Shown one piece after another: positions 27,287-36,024 of a stretch of DNA of 52,793 nucleotides. Every line of letters starts with the position of its first letter. Position 1 is the stretch's first letter. Source of the stretch: Lewinellaceae bacterium (GTDB lineage Bacteria > Bacteroidota > Bacteroidia > Chitinophagales > Saprospiraceae); NCBI GenBank assembly GCA_020636155.1, contig JACJYM010000016.1:1-52793 (forward strand), in the 5' to 3' direction. A program made the translations under genes and the position numbers. Below the pieces are notes generated by a model. The model worked only from the letters and a program-made list of their open reading frames with translations, was not told where the DNA came from and made no database searches.

Positions 27287-27586
27287 ATGGAAAAGGACAG
27301 TATATTGATGGGCATCGTATTGGGGGCAATAGTTCCCGTATTGGGTTATCTTGCCATTGAGGCCATTTTTAACCTGATGAGTCAGATGGACTTAATGGAG
27401 GTAGTAAGTGGTGGAGCCATGAGTAGGAGGGTTCGTACTTTGGCCTTGTTGGGTATTTGTTGCAATCTCATTCCATTTAACATTGCAAAACGAAACCGAT
27501 GGGACGATACGATGAGAGGCATCGTTTTTCCAACTTTGATATATGTGGCGGCATGGTGCATAAAATATTTAGCGGTATTATTTTAA
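27287..27586 (+). CDS. Small membrane protein between surE and lpxB
   Basis: A 99-residue protein with an N-terminal hydrophobic segment (about 6-28, LMGIVLGAIVPVLGYLAIEA), a second around RTLALLGICCNLIPFNIA and a third at the C-terminus (about 78-97, GIVFPTLIYVAAWCIKYLAV). No charged or enzymatic motif stands out. It is packed between surE (5-base gap) and lpxB (6-base gap), so it is translated from the same message and probably acts in the inner membrane in envelope upkeep. No function is recognised. Confidence 0.75.
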   Translation: MEKDSILMGIVLGAIVPVLGYLAIEAIFNLMSQMDLMEVVSGGAMSRRVRTLALLGICCNLIPFNIAKRNRWDDTMRGIVFPTLIYVAAWCIKYLAVLF

Positions 27587-27591
27587 AGTAG

Positions 27592-28701
27592 ATGAAGTAT
27601 TATCTCATAGCCGGAGAGTCGTCTGGAGATCTTCATGGATCAAATCTTATTAAGGCACTAAAATTAAAAGATTCTGAAGCGGAGTTTAGGTTTTGGGGTG
27701 GTGATAGGATGGCATTGGAAGCCGGAGAACCCGTTCAACACATGAGAGATATGGCTTTTATGGGCTTCATAGAGGTAGTTCAAAATTTATCCACTATTAG
27801 ACAATTTTTTAAAAAATGTAAATCGGATATCCTATATTGGAAACCAGATATTGTCATATTTATTGATTACCCCGGATTTAACCTCAGAATGGCAAGGTGG
27901 ACTAAAGAGCAAGGTTATAAAACCGTTTTTTATATATCGCCGCAATTGTGGGCATGGAAAAAGAATCGTATCAAGCAGATAAAAAAATATGTGGACTTGA
28001 TGGTTCCGATTCTGCCTTTTGAAGTCGATTTTTATTCTCAGTATGGCATTAAAGTTAAATATGAAGGTCATCCCTTGGTGGATGCAATTAGTGATTTTTA
28101 TAGTGAGGGTGTGCAAAAAACGATCGAAAAGTCAAAACCAATTATTGCCCTCTTGCCCGGAAGTCGGGTTCAAGAAATAAAAAAGATATTGCCTACAATG
28201 ATAGAAGCAGCGAGCCATTTTCTTGATGAATATGAACTCGTGTTGGCAGCGACTAGCCACATCGACACTTCGATTTATGAGGAAATATTGAATCGTGGAA
28301 ATGCGGAATTCATCGTGAAGGTTGTAGACAAAACGTACGAAGTATTATCACAGGCTGATTTTGCATTGGTGGCTTCCGGTACGGCGACATTAGAGACGGC
28401 GCTGTTTGATGTACCACAGATCGTATGCTACCGCGGAAGTAAAATTTCTTTCGAAATAGCAAAAAGAATTGTGGACATCAAATACATATCACTGGTCAAT
28501 CTGATTCTGGATCAAGAAGTGGTCCCGGAACTTATCCAAGATGACTTCAATACCCTAAACCTTAGACAAACCATCGCTAAAAAACTCAAAGAAACTCATG
28601 AAACGAAGACAAAATATTCGAAACTTCACAAGCTGCTTGGAGAGCCTCGTGTCTCGGATAGAATTGCGGCGGATATTGTGAGATTTGGGATGGGGAGATG
28701 A
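27592..28701 (+). CDS. lpxB: Lipid-A-disaccharide synthase
   Basis: A 369-residue GT19 glycosyltransferase that joins UDP-2,3-diacylglucosamine to lipid X to give the lipid A disaccharide at the inner face of the cytoplasmic membrane. The family signature runs through YYLIAGESSGDLHGSNLIKA (3-22), FRFWGGDRM, MAFMGFIEVV, IVIFIDYPGFNLRMA, YISPQLWAWKKNRIKQIKKY and ALLPGSRVQEIKKILP, with SGTATLETAL and PQIVCYR in the C-terminal donor-binding domain. It confirms an LPS-bearing outer membrane. It is the last gene of the surE string and converges on the next gene with 13 bases between the stops. Confidence 0.96.
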   Translation: MKYYLIAGESSGDLHGSNLIKALKLKDSEAEFRFWGGDRMALEAGEPVQHMRDMAFMGFIEVVQNLSTIRQFFKKCKSDILYWKPDIVIFIDYPGFNLRMARWTKEQGYKTVFYISPQLWAWKKNRIKQIKKYVDLMVPILPFEVDFYSQYGIKVKYEGHPLVDAISDFYSEGVQKTIEKSKPIIALLPGSRVQEIKKILPTMIEAASHFLDEYELVLAATSHIDTSIYEEILNRGNAEFIVKVVDKTYEVLSQADFALVASGTATLETALFDVPQIVCYRGSKISFEIAKRIVDIKYISLVNLILDQEVVPELIQDDFNTLNLRQTIAKKLKETHETKTKYSKLHKLLGEPRVSDRIAADIVRFGMGR

Positions 28702-28714
28702 TTATTTAATCGGA

Positions 28715-29752
28715 TTAGAAGAGATAAAATCCATAATTCTTATCATGGAGTATTTTAGAATCTAAAGATACTTGGTTTAATCTATCGTTGGTAATGCCGT
28801 TTTGTCTCATATAACCTAAGATTAAATCTATATTTTGATCGTTTTCAGACCTACTCCACAAATAAAGATTTAGGTTCGCATTATCTCTCAATTGGGTATA
28901 TAATGGATATAGGTCTAACATACTAAGATCTATGTCTATTTTATTATCTTTAAAAGTCAAATTCCGAAAATAATGTATTCTCTTACTTTCGTAAATTGTA
29001 TCTGGAAATTTTATATATTTTTGAATTTGGATTTGTTCCAACTCTTCCCAAGGCAATAATTTATTTTTACAGCCTTGATTAACCTGAGGAATAATAAAAC
29101 TACTCTGCTCATATTTATTATGGCCAAATATTATTGCAGGTTGAATGAAATATTTGTCTGAATTTAAAGTATCAAACTTTATATATTTATAATATTTTAT
29201 GTACTCAGGTAAAATTGTTCTATACTTTTTTAATGCAATAGAATCATATAATTTTTGCTCATCTAAATTATCCCGATTATGTTTATCCAAATCTAATATT
29301 TCATTCAACTCAAAGACTATTGAATCAACTTTATTATTATTCAATTTTAGGCTATCATTATGCAATAGCCAAACATATGATAAATATTTATCGCATTCCT
29401 TAGGCCAATAATTTAAATATTGTATTTTAAGATGATTATATTTTTTGAGGCTATCAATAGCTTGATTAAAATGTGTGCTATCATTGGCATAACAACTAGA
29501 AATTGCCAATAGAATATTCACATTTGGATCGTACGGAATTAAATATTCCAAATCATCTATGTAAGAATAAAATATTGAATCTTCAATTTCGCTATCCAAC
29601 AGTGAATCTAGTGTAAATCTACTTCTTTTATAATTGGTAAAGCTTACCTTGGTTTCATTATCAAATGCCAGGTAATCCTTATTTATTAAGCGATATTTCT
29701 CGCTACATGAGAGAAAATTTATTATTAATAAAAATGCCAAACAAACTTTCAT
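28715..29752 (-). CDS. AT-rich lipoprotein of unknown function
   Basis: A 345-residue protein. MKVCLAFLLIINFLSC gives a lipobox with Cys16. The mature part is rich in Asn, Lys, Tyr, Asp and Ile, with no recognised domain; LPEYIKYYKYIKFDTLNSDK and PWEELEQIQIQKYIKFPDT are typical stretches. The DNA is visibly more AT-rich than the flanking topA and lpxB genes, which hints at a recent arrival or relaxed selection. The start lies 19 bases after the topA stop on the same strand, so it may be read through from topA. Confidence 0.65.
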   Translation of the reverse strand: MKVCLAFLLIINFLSCSEKYRLINKDYLAFDNETKVSFTNYKRSRFTLDSLLDSEIEDSIFYSYIDDLEYLIPYDPNVNILLAISSCYANDSTHFNQAIDSLKKYNHLKIQYLNYWPKECDKYLSYVWLLHNDSLKLNNNKVDSIVFELNEILDLDKHNRDNLDEQKLYDSIALKKYRTILPEYIKYYKYIKFDTLNSDKYFIQPAIIFGHNKYEQSSFIIPQVNQGCKNKLLPWEELEQIQIQKYIKFPDTIYESKRIHYFRNLTFKDNKIDIDLSMLDLYPLYTQLRDNANLNLYLWSRSENDQNIDLILGYMRQNGITNDRLNQVSLDSKILHDKNYGFYLF

Positions 29753-29771
29753 AGATTACTGATTCACTTCC

Positions 29772-32264
29772 CTACTGATCTGCAATGATCTTTTTCACCT
29801 CCTCGAGGCTTAAGGTTTCTGCCCTCTCGCTGGTCATTGCCTTGCCATTTTCACGCGGTAGTTTGTAGGATTTTTTCTTGAATCTGATAAATGGCCCCCA
29901 CCGACCGTTTTCTATGGCGATGTTTTCTTCCGGCCATTGCTTGACAAAACGATTTTCTTCTTTTTTGACTTTTGCATCGATTAATTCGGTGATATCCTCT
30001 TTAGATAAATTGTCAAAGTCATATTTTTTTGACACATTGATAAACATGTCATTCCATTTGATAAATGGTCCAAAACGACCTTTACCTTTCGTTACAGGCA
30101 TACCTTGATATTGAAGTATCGGGGCATCTTCTTTTTGTTTTTGTTTGATGAGTTCTACGGCTCGATCGAGTTCCATATCCAATGGATCTTCCCCTCTTGG
30201 AATGTTTACAAAGCTGTCTCCAAACTTGACATAAGGGCCGTATCTTCCATTATTGACTATGACTTCCTCACCTTGATAATCACCAAGTGTTTTAGGCAAT
30301 TGGAACAGCTCCATGGCCTCGTCAAAGTTGATGGTTTCCATGGATTGCCCCCGCTTAAGATTGGCGAATTTTGGTTTTTCACCTTCGGGAAGTTCCTCTC
30401 TGTCTCCTATTTGTACCACCGGACCGAATCGGGTAAGCTGAACCAATACTTTATATCCAGTCTTAGGATCCACCCCCAAATCTCTGCGTCCTTTTGCCCT
30501 ATCTGCTGTTTCGATGGTCTCATCCACCAACTCATGAAACGGGGTATAAAATTTCTTTAACATACTCCGCCACTCCATCTTACCTTCAGCGATGGTGTCT
30601 AACTCATTTTCTACATCAGCAGTAAACGAATAGTCCATGACATTGTCAAAATGCTCTTCGAGAAAATCAGTGACGACCATTCCCATATCGGTTGGTACCA
30701 GATGATTCTTGATGGCGCCGGTCTTTTCTTTACCAGTTTTATGGGTGATTTTACCATTTTTTAATTGTATGATGGCATAATTTCTGTCTTCACCTTCCTT
30801 GTTTTCCTTAATTACATATCCTCTGTCGGCTTCCATAATTTTGGTAATGGTAGGTGCATAGGTTGATGGCCTTCCGATACCCAGCTCTTCTAGTTTTTTA
30901 ACCAATCCAGCTTCAGTATATCTTGCCGGAGGTCGAGTATATCTTTCGGTACCAGTCATTTCGTTCAGGTCTAGTTTTTGGCCAATTTTAAGTGGTGGCA
31001 ACATACCTTTTGTGTCTTCATCTTCATCGTCATCTCGTGATTCCAAATACACTTTAAGGAATCCATCAAAAAGTAGTACCTCTCCCGTGGCTTCCAATAC
31101 CTCATCTGGAAGGGTATTGATTTTAATTTGAGCGACGGTTTTTTCGACTTCTGCCGGTGCCATCTGTGAGGCGATGGTTCTTTTCCATATTAATTCGTAC
31201 AGCCTTTTTTGATCTCGATCACTACCGGCATCATTGTTTTCGATGTATGTAGGTCTTATGGCTTCGTGAGCTTCTTGGGCTCCTTGACTTTTTGATTTAA
31301 ACTGTCTGGTTTTTACATATTTTTGCCCGTAATTATTACCGACTTCATTGGCGATGGCGGCTATGGCGACATTACTTAAGTTAGGGCTGTCTGTCCTCAT
31401 ATAAGTAATAAACCCTTGCTCGTAAAGTCTCTGGGCGACTTGCATGGTTCTGCTCACTGAGAATCCTAATTTTCGACTTGCCTCCTGCTGAAGGGTAGAA
31501 GTCGTAAAAGGGGGTGCCGGGTTTTTCTTATAAGGTTTTTTCTCAATAGATGAAATGGTAAACTCCGCACCGATGCATTTTTTTATAAAGACCTCAGCAT
31601 CTTCCTGACTTTCAAATCTCTTGGGATGTTCCGCTTTTAATTCTGTGGCTTGATTTTTATCATTAAGAACATTAAAAATGGCCTGAATTTTAAAGAATGG
31701 TGTCGTTTCGAAATTCCGGATTTCTCGTTCTTTTTCTACAATGAGTTTTACAGCGACAGATTGAACTCTACCTGCTGATAACTTTCCTTTTATTTTTCTC
31801 CAAAGCACTCCTGATAATTCAAAACCGACGAGGCGGTCAAGTATCCTTCGAGCTTGTTGTGCATCGACCAGATTTAGATCTACTTTTCTAGGATTTTTAA
31901 CCGCATTTTGAATGGCCGGCTTTGTGATTTCGCTAAAAACAATACGGGGTGTGGCTTCAGGTTTTAGATTCAGTACCTTGCACAAATGCCAGCTAATGGC
32001 TTCCCCCTCTCGATCCTCATCCGTTGCGAGCCATACTTCATCCGCCTTGCTTTTGGCGTCTTTAAGTTCTTTGACTACCTTCGTTTTTTCAGGACTAATG
32101 ACATACGTGGGCTCAAAATCCTTGTCGATATTTACTCCTTTTTCTCCTTTGTCAAGGTCTCTGATATGACCATAACTAGATTTTACAAAAAATTCATCAC
32201 CCAAGTATTTTTGAATTGTTTTTGCTTTTGCGGGGGACTCGACTATCAGTAATTTCTTTCCCAT
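29772..32264 (-). CDS. topA: DNA topoisomerase I (type IA)
   Basis: An 830-residue enzyme that relaxes negative supercoils. The TOPRIM domain starts at KLLIVESPAKAKTIQKYLG (E9), with TDEDREGEAISWHL (81-94) as the metal motif. The active-site tyrosine is Y288 in GFITYMRTDSP. The C-terminus lacks Cys4 zinc fingers and instead carries four topo_C repeat units, each built around GRxGPxx: LTRFGPVVQIGD, NNGRYGPYVKFGD, GKGRFGPFIKWND and ENGRWGPFIRFKK. This layout is common in Bacteroidota. A good -33/-7 promoter lies 41-73 bases upstream. Confidence 0.97.
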   Translation of the reverse strand: MGKKLLIVESPAKAKTIQKYLGDEFFVKSSYGHIRDLDKGEKGVNIDKDFEPTYVISPEKTKVVKELKDAKSKADEVWLATDEDREGEAISWHLCKVLNLKPEATPRIVFSEITKPAIQNAVKNPRKVDLNLVDAQQARRILDRLVGFELSGVLWRKIKGKLSAGRVQSVAVKLIVEKEREIRNFETTPFFKIQAIFNVLNDKNQATELKAEHPKRFESQEDAEVFIKKCIGAEFTISSIEKKPYKKNPAPPFTTSTLQQEASRKLGFSVSRTMQVAQRLYEQGFITYMRTDSPNLSNVAIAAIANEVGNNYGQKYVKTRQFKSKSQGAQEAHEAIRPTYIENNDAGSDRDQKRLYELIWKRTIASQMAPAEVEKTVAQIKINTLPDEVLEATGEVLLFDGFLKVYLESRDDDEDEDTKGMLPPLKIGQKLDLNEMTGTERYTRPPARYTEAGLVKKLEELGIGRPSTYAPTITKIMEADRGYVIKENKEGEDRNYAIIQLKNGKITHKTGKEKTGAIKNHLVPTDMGMVVTDFLEEHFDNVMDYSFTADVENELDTIAEGKMEWRSMLKKFYTPFHELVDETIETADRAKGRRDLGVDPKTGYKVLVQLTRFGPVVQIGDREELPEGEKPKFANLKRGQSMETINFDEAMELFQLPKTLGDYQGEEVIVNNGRYGPYVKFGDSFVNIPRGEDPLDMELDRAVELIKQKQKEDAPILQYQGMPVTKGKGRFGPFIKWNDMFINVSKKYDFDNLSKEDITELIDAKVKKEENRFVKQWPEENIAIENGRWGPFIRFKKKSYKLPRENGKAMTSERAETLSLEEVKKIIADQ

Positions 32265-32304
32265 AAGGTCTTGAATTGGTATAGTATTTTTAATATTCAG
32301 GGAG

Positions 32305-32337
32305 CAAATGTACTATTATCAATGGCTTAATTCCAAA
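32305..32337 (-). promoter_or_regulatory. Bacteroidota-type promoter of topA (TTTG / TAnnTTTG)
   Basis: On the minus strand TTTG (32334-32337) is followed by 21 bases and then TACATTTG (32305-32312). This matches the TTTG-N19-21-TAnnTTTG layout. Transcription would start about 34 bases before the topA ATG. It is the best complete promoter I can see in the window. Confidence 0.6.
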
Positions 32338-32377
32338 TTTGTGACCAAATCTGGATTATTTTATTGGCGATAAGAGC

Positions 32378-32821
32378 TTAAGAAAGGTTTCTATTCAAAT
32401 CAAGTACACGGTACAGTCGTGATTCAGGTTGTTGCGCAATTATTTCGACTAAGTAATCGGCTTGTACTAAGCCATGAAGCAAATCAGGCCATTCTACGAT
32501 GCATACTGCATTTTGATTAAAATACTCTTCGATGCCGATATCCACCAGTTCTTCAAGATCTTTCATGCGATAAAGATCCATGTGAAAAATCGTAAATTCT
32601 TCTGATTCATAGTGATTGATAATGGAATAACTCGGACTAGAAACTTCGTCTTGAGAACCTAATTTTTTTACAAGGTCTTTAATCAAGGTCGTCTTTCCTG
32701 TGCCGAGGTCACCATTGAGAAAAAGTACCCCTCCGAGGTTTAATTGTTCAGCTAAAAATTCCGTTAAATCTTCAACTTCATCCAATTTCAGAGATTTTTC
32801 ATAGATGCAATTATTAGACAT
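32378..32821 (-). CDS. tsaE: tRNA t6A biosynthesis ATPase TsaE
   Basis: A 147-residue P-loop ATPase that cycles the TsaB-TsaD complex during t6A37 synthesis. Walker A is GDLGTGKTTL (37-46), the switch region is EVSSPSYSIINHYE, and FHMDLYRMKDLEELVDIGIE and AVCIVEWPDLL carry the conserved D, Y, R and E/W residues. The start overlaps the end of the rhomboid gene by 8 bases, so translation is coupled to it. TsaB lies 25 kb away at 7104; TsaD is not in the window. Confidence 0.95.
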   Translation of the reverse strand: MSNNCIYEKSLKLDEVEDLTEFLAEQLNLGGVLFLNGDLGTGKTTLIKDLVKKLGSQDEVSSPSYSIINHYESEEFTIFHMDLYRMKDLEELVDIGIEEYFNQNAVCIVEWPDLLHGLVQADYLVEIIAQQPESRLYRVLDLNRNLS

Positions 32822-33557
32822 AACTTTTATTGGAATTTTGGTTGATCATGTGTTTTCTAAAATAAAATCCCATCAATAATCCATACACGAACCCACCAAT
32901 ATGAGCCCACCAGGCGACACCTTGACTTTCGGAGCTGGTACCAAATTGCTCTCCCATGCCGAAAAACAATTGTTGTAAAAACCAAAATGCCAGAAAGAGA
33001 ATGGCGGGAATATAAAAACTCCTAAAAAATATGATGACGAGTAATTTTATTTTTGATTTTGGAAACATTACCAGATAAGCTCCCATAAGTGCGGAGATGG
33101 CACCACTGGCACCTAGAGACGGAACATAACCCACACAGGCATTGACAATTTCTGCACCGCAATTTATGTTTTGACATGGAATACAGCAATTAGACAAATC
33201 TCCATTGGGTATATTAAAATAAATATGTGCCCACGAACTAATCAAACCTCCGAAGAAGTAAAAAACTAAAAATTGCCAATTGCCTATTTTTACTTCGATG
33301 TTGTCGCCGAAAATCCAAAGGAAAACCATATTGCCAATCAAGTGCATATAACTTCCATGTAAAAACATAGAGCTGATTAAAGTCCACCACGAATCACCCG
33401 CCAAGATATGTGCAGGAATCACTGAATATTCACAAATTAAATTGCCAGGAGTAAGTAACTGCATGACAAAAACCAGAACATTTATTCCAATTAGTGAGTA
33501 ACTGACTATGGGTTTGTATGGACCTGAAACTTGTGTGTCACCAATAGGAAAAATCAT
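32814..33557 (-). CDS. Rhomboid-family intramembrane serine protease with Cys-rich loop
   Basis: A 247-residue inner-membrane protein with about six membrane segments. Catalytic Ser151 is in SLGASGAISALMG and catalytic His219 in WWAHIGGFVYG; HLIGNMVFLW (72-81) carries the conserved HxxxN. Rhomboids cut transmembrane substrates within the bilayer. An odd feature is a Cys-rich insert just before the catalytic serine, with C124, C125, C128, C133 and C141 (pattern CCxxC-x4-C-x7-C), which could bind metal or form disulphides. The start is 9 bases after the saccharopine-dehydrogenase-like gene, and the 3' end overlaps tsaE by 8 bases. Confidence 0.93.
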   Translation of the reverse strand: MIFPIGDTQVSGPYKPIVSYSLIGINVLVFVMQLLTPGNLICEYSVIPAHILAGDSWWTLISSMFLHGSYMHLIGNMVFLWIFGDNIEVKIGNWQFLVFYFFGGLISSWAHIYFNIPNGDLSNCCIPCQNINCGAEIVNACVGYVPSLGASGAISALMGAYLVMFPKSKIKLLVIIFFRSFYIPAILFLAFWFLQQLFFGMGEQFGTSSESQGVAWWAHIGGFVYGLLMGFYFRKHMINQNSNKSYV

Positions 33558-33566
33558 CAGTACAAT

Positions 33567-34703
33567 TTAGTAATTACCATAAAAACGGCTCACGATTTTT
33601 CCATTGAGGAATTCCTCTGTGGGTATCTGGCTCTGCAGTTTTAATCCTTTCCATCCCTTGGTCATCATCATATAGGCGATTTCACAAAGGGGAGCCGCCG
33701 TACTCGTTTGTATTGCTCTTAGCCTTTGGTTACCTATAGTAGACGGATATATTTCATAAGACTTTTCTTTTCTTCTTAGCCTTCCATTTTTATCCTTTCC
33801 TTGCACTGACGCATAGACAATGACGACGTCATCTTCGACACTTGGAATGTTTTCGAGCATGATATTTTCAAGGCTTTTAATTTTGTCTTCACCATGTGGA
33901 ATGGTTGTCAGAGCCCCTTCTACCCATGCATAGTGACCCGGATATCGCAATGTTTTGTAATCTAAATCCTTGACTCGTCCGGCAAAAGCATCAGGTAAAT
34001 CTGCGGCACCCCCAGAAGTAAAATTATCTTCATATTCATCACCATCGATGATGATGGTATGTCTGCCAGAAAGAGCTGGTACTTTTATTTTTTTATAATT
34101 TCTTACGATTTCAGCATCTTTAAGATATTCTGTCGCGACACCTATTGGACTCCATGTAAATGCATAAAAATGCGGTGATGGAGCATGTTTTGATAAGGCA
34201 CCTACTTTCATGCCAATGCGATCTACTTTTTCGACACCATATTCACTTGTGAAGTCTTCAAAAAGACGATTGGCTAGGACATTAATGAATCCTGGTGCTA
34301 GACCGGTCTGAAGAACGAAAGCGGTATCAGCATCCTTAGCTATTTCAATGATTTCATTGGTTTCGGCCACATATTCCGTTAGATTGGCATAATGACAATG
34401 GTGTTTGAGGGCAAGCCTTGCCATCCTTGGAGCTTGACTTCCTGGAAGACAATCTAAGATAATGTCGCAATTTGCAATTGCTTTTTCCATTGCTTCCGTC
34501 GCACCTTCTAGAGGCATTAAGATTTTATGAATGGATATTTTGCTTACTAGATTGTCGTTTACGTATTTTTCAGCACTATCACACATTTCTGCATTGATAT
34601 CACCAAAATATAATTCTACATCAAAATGAGCAGAATCACCGAGAATCAATCCGGCTGCTCTACCAATCCCCCCAGACCCCGCGATGAAAATTTTTGCTTT
34701 CAT
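33567..34703 (-). CDS. Saccharopine dehydrogenase-family oxidoreductase
   Basis: A 378-residue protein with an N-terminal Rossmann fold, KIFIAGSGGIGRAAGLIL (4-21), and the family segment IILDCLPGSQAPRMARLALK followed by YANLTEYVAETNEI. FVLQTGLAPGFINVLANRL (129-147) is the dimer and active-site region. The C-terminal substrate domain includes RYPGHYAWVEGAL. Relatives act in lysine metabolism, as carboxynorspermidine synthase, or have unknown substrates, so the exact reaction is open. It is the first gene of the rhomboid-tsaE string, with a good -7 element upstream at 34731-34738. Confidence 0.85.
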   Translation of the reverse strand: MKAKIFIAGSGGIGRAAGLILGDSAHFDVELYFGDINAEMCDSAEKYVNDNLVSKISIHKILMPLEGATEAMEKAIANCDIILDCLPGSQAPRMARLALKHHCHYANLTEYVAETNEIIEIAKDADTAFVLQTGLAPGFINVLANRLFEDFTSEYGVEKVDRIGMKVGALSKHAPSPHFYAFTWSPIGVATEYLKDAEIVRNYKKIKVPALSGRHTIIIDGDEYEDNFTSGGAADLPDAFAGRVKDLDYKTLRYPGHYAWVEGALTTIPHGEDKIKSLENIMLENIPSVEDDVVIVYASVQGKDKNGRLRRKEKSYEIYPSTIGNQRLRAIQTSTAAPLCEIAYMMMTKGWKGLKLQSQIPTEEFLNGKIVSRFYGNY

Positions 34704-34730
34704 GTTTTTAGAATTTTATTTTAAAGAAGG

Positions 34731-34738
34731 CAAATATA
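34731..34738 (-). promoter_or_regulatory. Bacteroidota-type -7 element (TAnnTTTG, minus strand)
   Basis: CAAATATA on the plus strand reads TATATTTG on the minus strand, 27 bases before the ATG of the saccharopine-dehydrogenase-like gene. No clear -33 partner at the usual spacing. Confidence 0.42.
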
Positions 34739-34944
34739 AGTTTGTTAATGGAAACGGTATAATTTCATCAAAACGATACCAAATTCTTGCTTTTGAGTTG
34801 TACAGGTCAAATTTTAATTGGTTTTCTAAAATGTGCTTTTCTTTTTTACTTTATTAGGATGAATTTGTCTAATAGATTTTGTTTTAAAATAAAATATTGT
34901 ATATTGCAAAATAAATAATTTAAAAATTTTACTTTAAAGAATTA

Positions 34945-35883
34945 ATGCATACTACGAGATTATTAAACACGGTCGCTTGTGTTATTATCTATTTTTCTTT
35001 ATCAGCTCAATGCCCACAGGGTACTATCTATTTTGAATCACAAGAGGATATTCAAGATTTTATAAATGATTATCCGAATTGTGAGGCATTGGATGAGTTG
35101 AATGTATCTGGAACTGTTAGTGATCTTACTCCTTTATCTAATTTGAAATCTGTAGACTATTTATACTTTGAGTCATGTACATGGCTTCAGAGCTTAGAAG
35201 GCATGCAAAATATTGACTCTATAAGTGGAAATCTTGGATTTTATGGTCATGTAGGTTTTTCTGATTTGTGTGGATTTGATAATCTTAAATATATAGGTCA
35301 AGATTTGAGATTCGAGGGAACAAGTCATTTAAAATCTACCGTCGGATTGAATTCATTGAATTATGTGGAAGACGATATTACAATGACTGAAAATCAAGAT
35401 TTGTTAGATATTAATGGATTGGAAAATATTGTGGATATTGGAGCTAACTCTGGTGGAAGTCATGTCGTCGAAATCAGTAATAATCCCAAGCTATCAGATT
35501 GCTGTGGAATACAAGCCCTATTGAATAATAATACGGTGGCAGAATTTATTATTTCTAATAATAATGAAGGATGCGAGAATGAAATGGTAATAATACAATC
35601 ACCATGCGATTTTGATTACATGATGTGTGGATCTTCAGCGACTAAAGATGACCTCAACAGTGAATTGTCAATTTATCCTAATCCTGCGACCCATTTTTTT
35701 AGAATTAATGGCCATATAAATAGTACTTATTTGATAGAAATATTCGATTTGACTGGAAGGAGGATTAATTTCGAAGAAAGTAATGGAAATTATTACATAT
35801 CAAGCATAGTGAATGGGACGTATCTTGTAAAAATTAGGGAAGGGAATCATTTTATTATTAAAAAGTTATTAGTGTTTGACTGA
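34945..35883 (+). CDS. Secreted LRR/L-domain-like protein with T9SS sorting domain
   Basis: A 312-residue protein. The signal peptide is MHTTRLLNTVACVIIYFSLS, with cleavage before AQCP. Residues about 25-215 are leucine-rich, receptor-L-domain-like repeats (ELNVSGTVSDLTPLSNLKSV, LEGMQNIDSISGNLGF, LENIVDIG) ending in a Cys cap (LSDCCGIQALLNNN). The last 74 residues form the sorting domain (LSIYPNPATHFFRI, IEIFDLTGRRI, IVNGTYLVKIRE). It resembles the protein encoded at 51366-52766 in layout, including the Cys cap and the NNNxEGC motif before the tail. Probably a surface binding protein; ligand unknown. Confidence 0.78.
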   Translation: MHTTRLLNTVACVIIYFSLSAQCPQGTIYFESQEDIQDFINDYPNCEALDELNVSGTVSDLTPLSNLKSVDYLYFESCTWLQSLEGMQNIDSISGNLGFYGHVGFSDLCGFDNLKYIGQDLRFEGTSHLKSTVGLNSLNYVEDDITMTENQDLLDINGLENIVDIGANSGGSHVVEISNNPKLSDCCGIQALLNNNTVAEFIISNNNEGCENEMVIIQSPCDFDYMMCGSSATKDDLNSELSIYPNPATHFFRINGHINSTYLIEIFDLTGRRINFEESNGNYYISSIVNGTYLVKIREGNHFIIKKLLVFD

Positions 35884-35995
35884 GTAGAATTTATTGAAAC
35901 ATCCAAATGAATATTTTACAAGTTGGTGGATAAAGATTATTTGTCGCCTTGAACATAACATGATAACAAAAGTTCACGATTGATTGTAAATGCCA

Positions 35996-36003
35996 TATAT
36001 TTG
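35996..36003 (+). promoter_or_regulatory. Bacteroidota-type -7 element (TAnnTTTG)
   Basis: TATATTTG lies 21 bases before the ATG at 36025. No convincing -33 element at the usual spacing. Confidence 0.4.
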
Positions 36004-36024
36004 AATGAATAACTCAAGTACATT

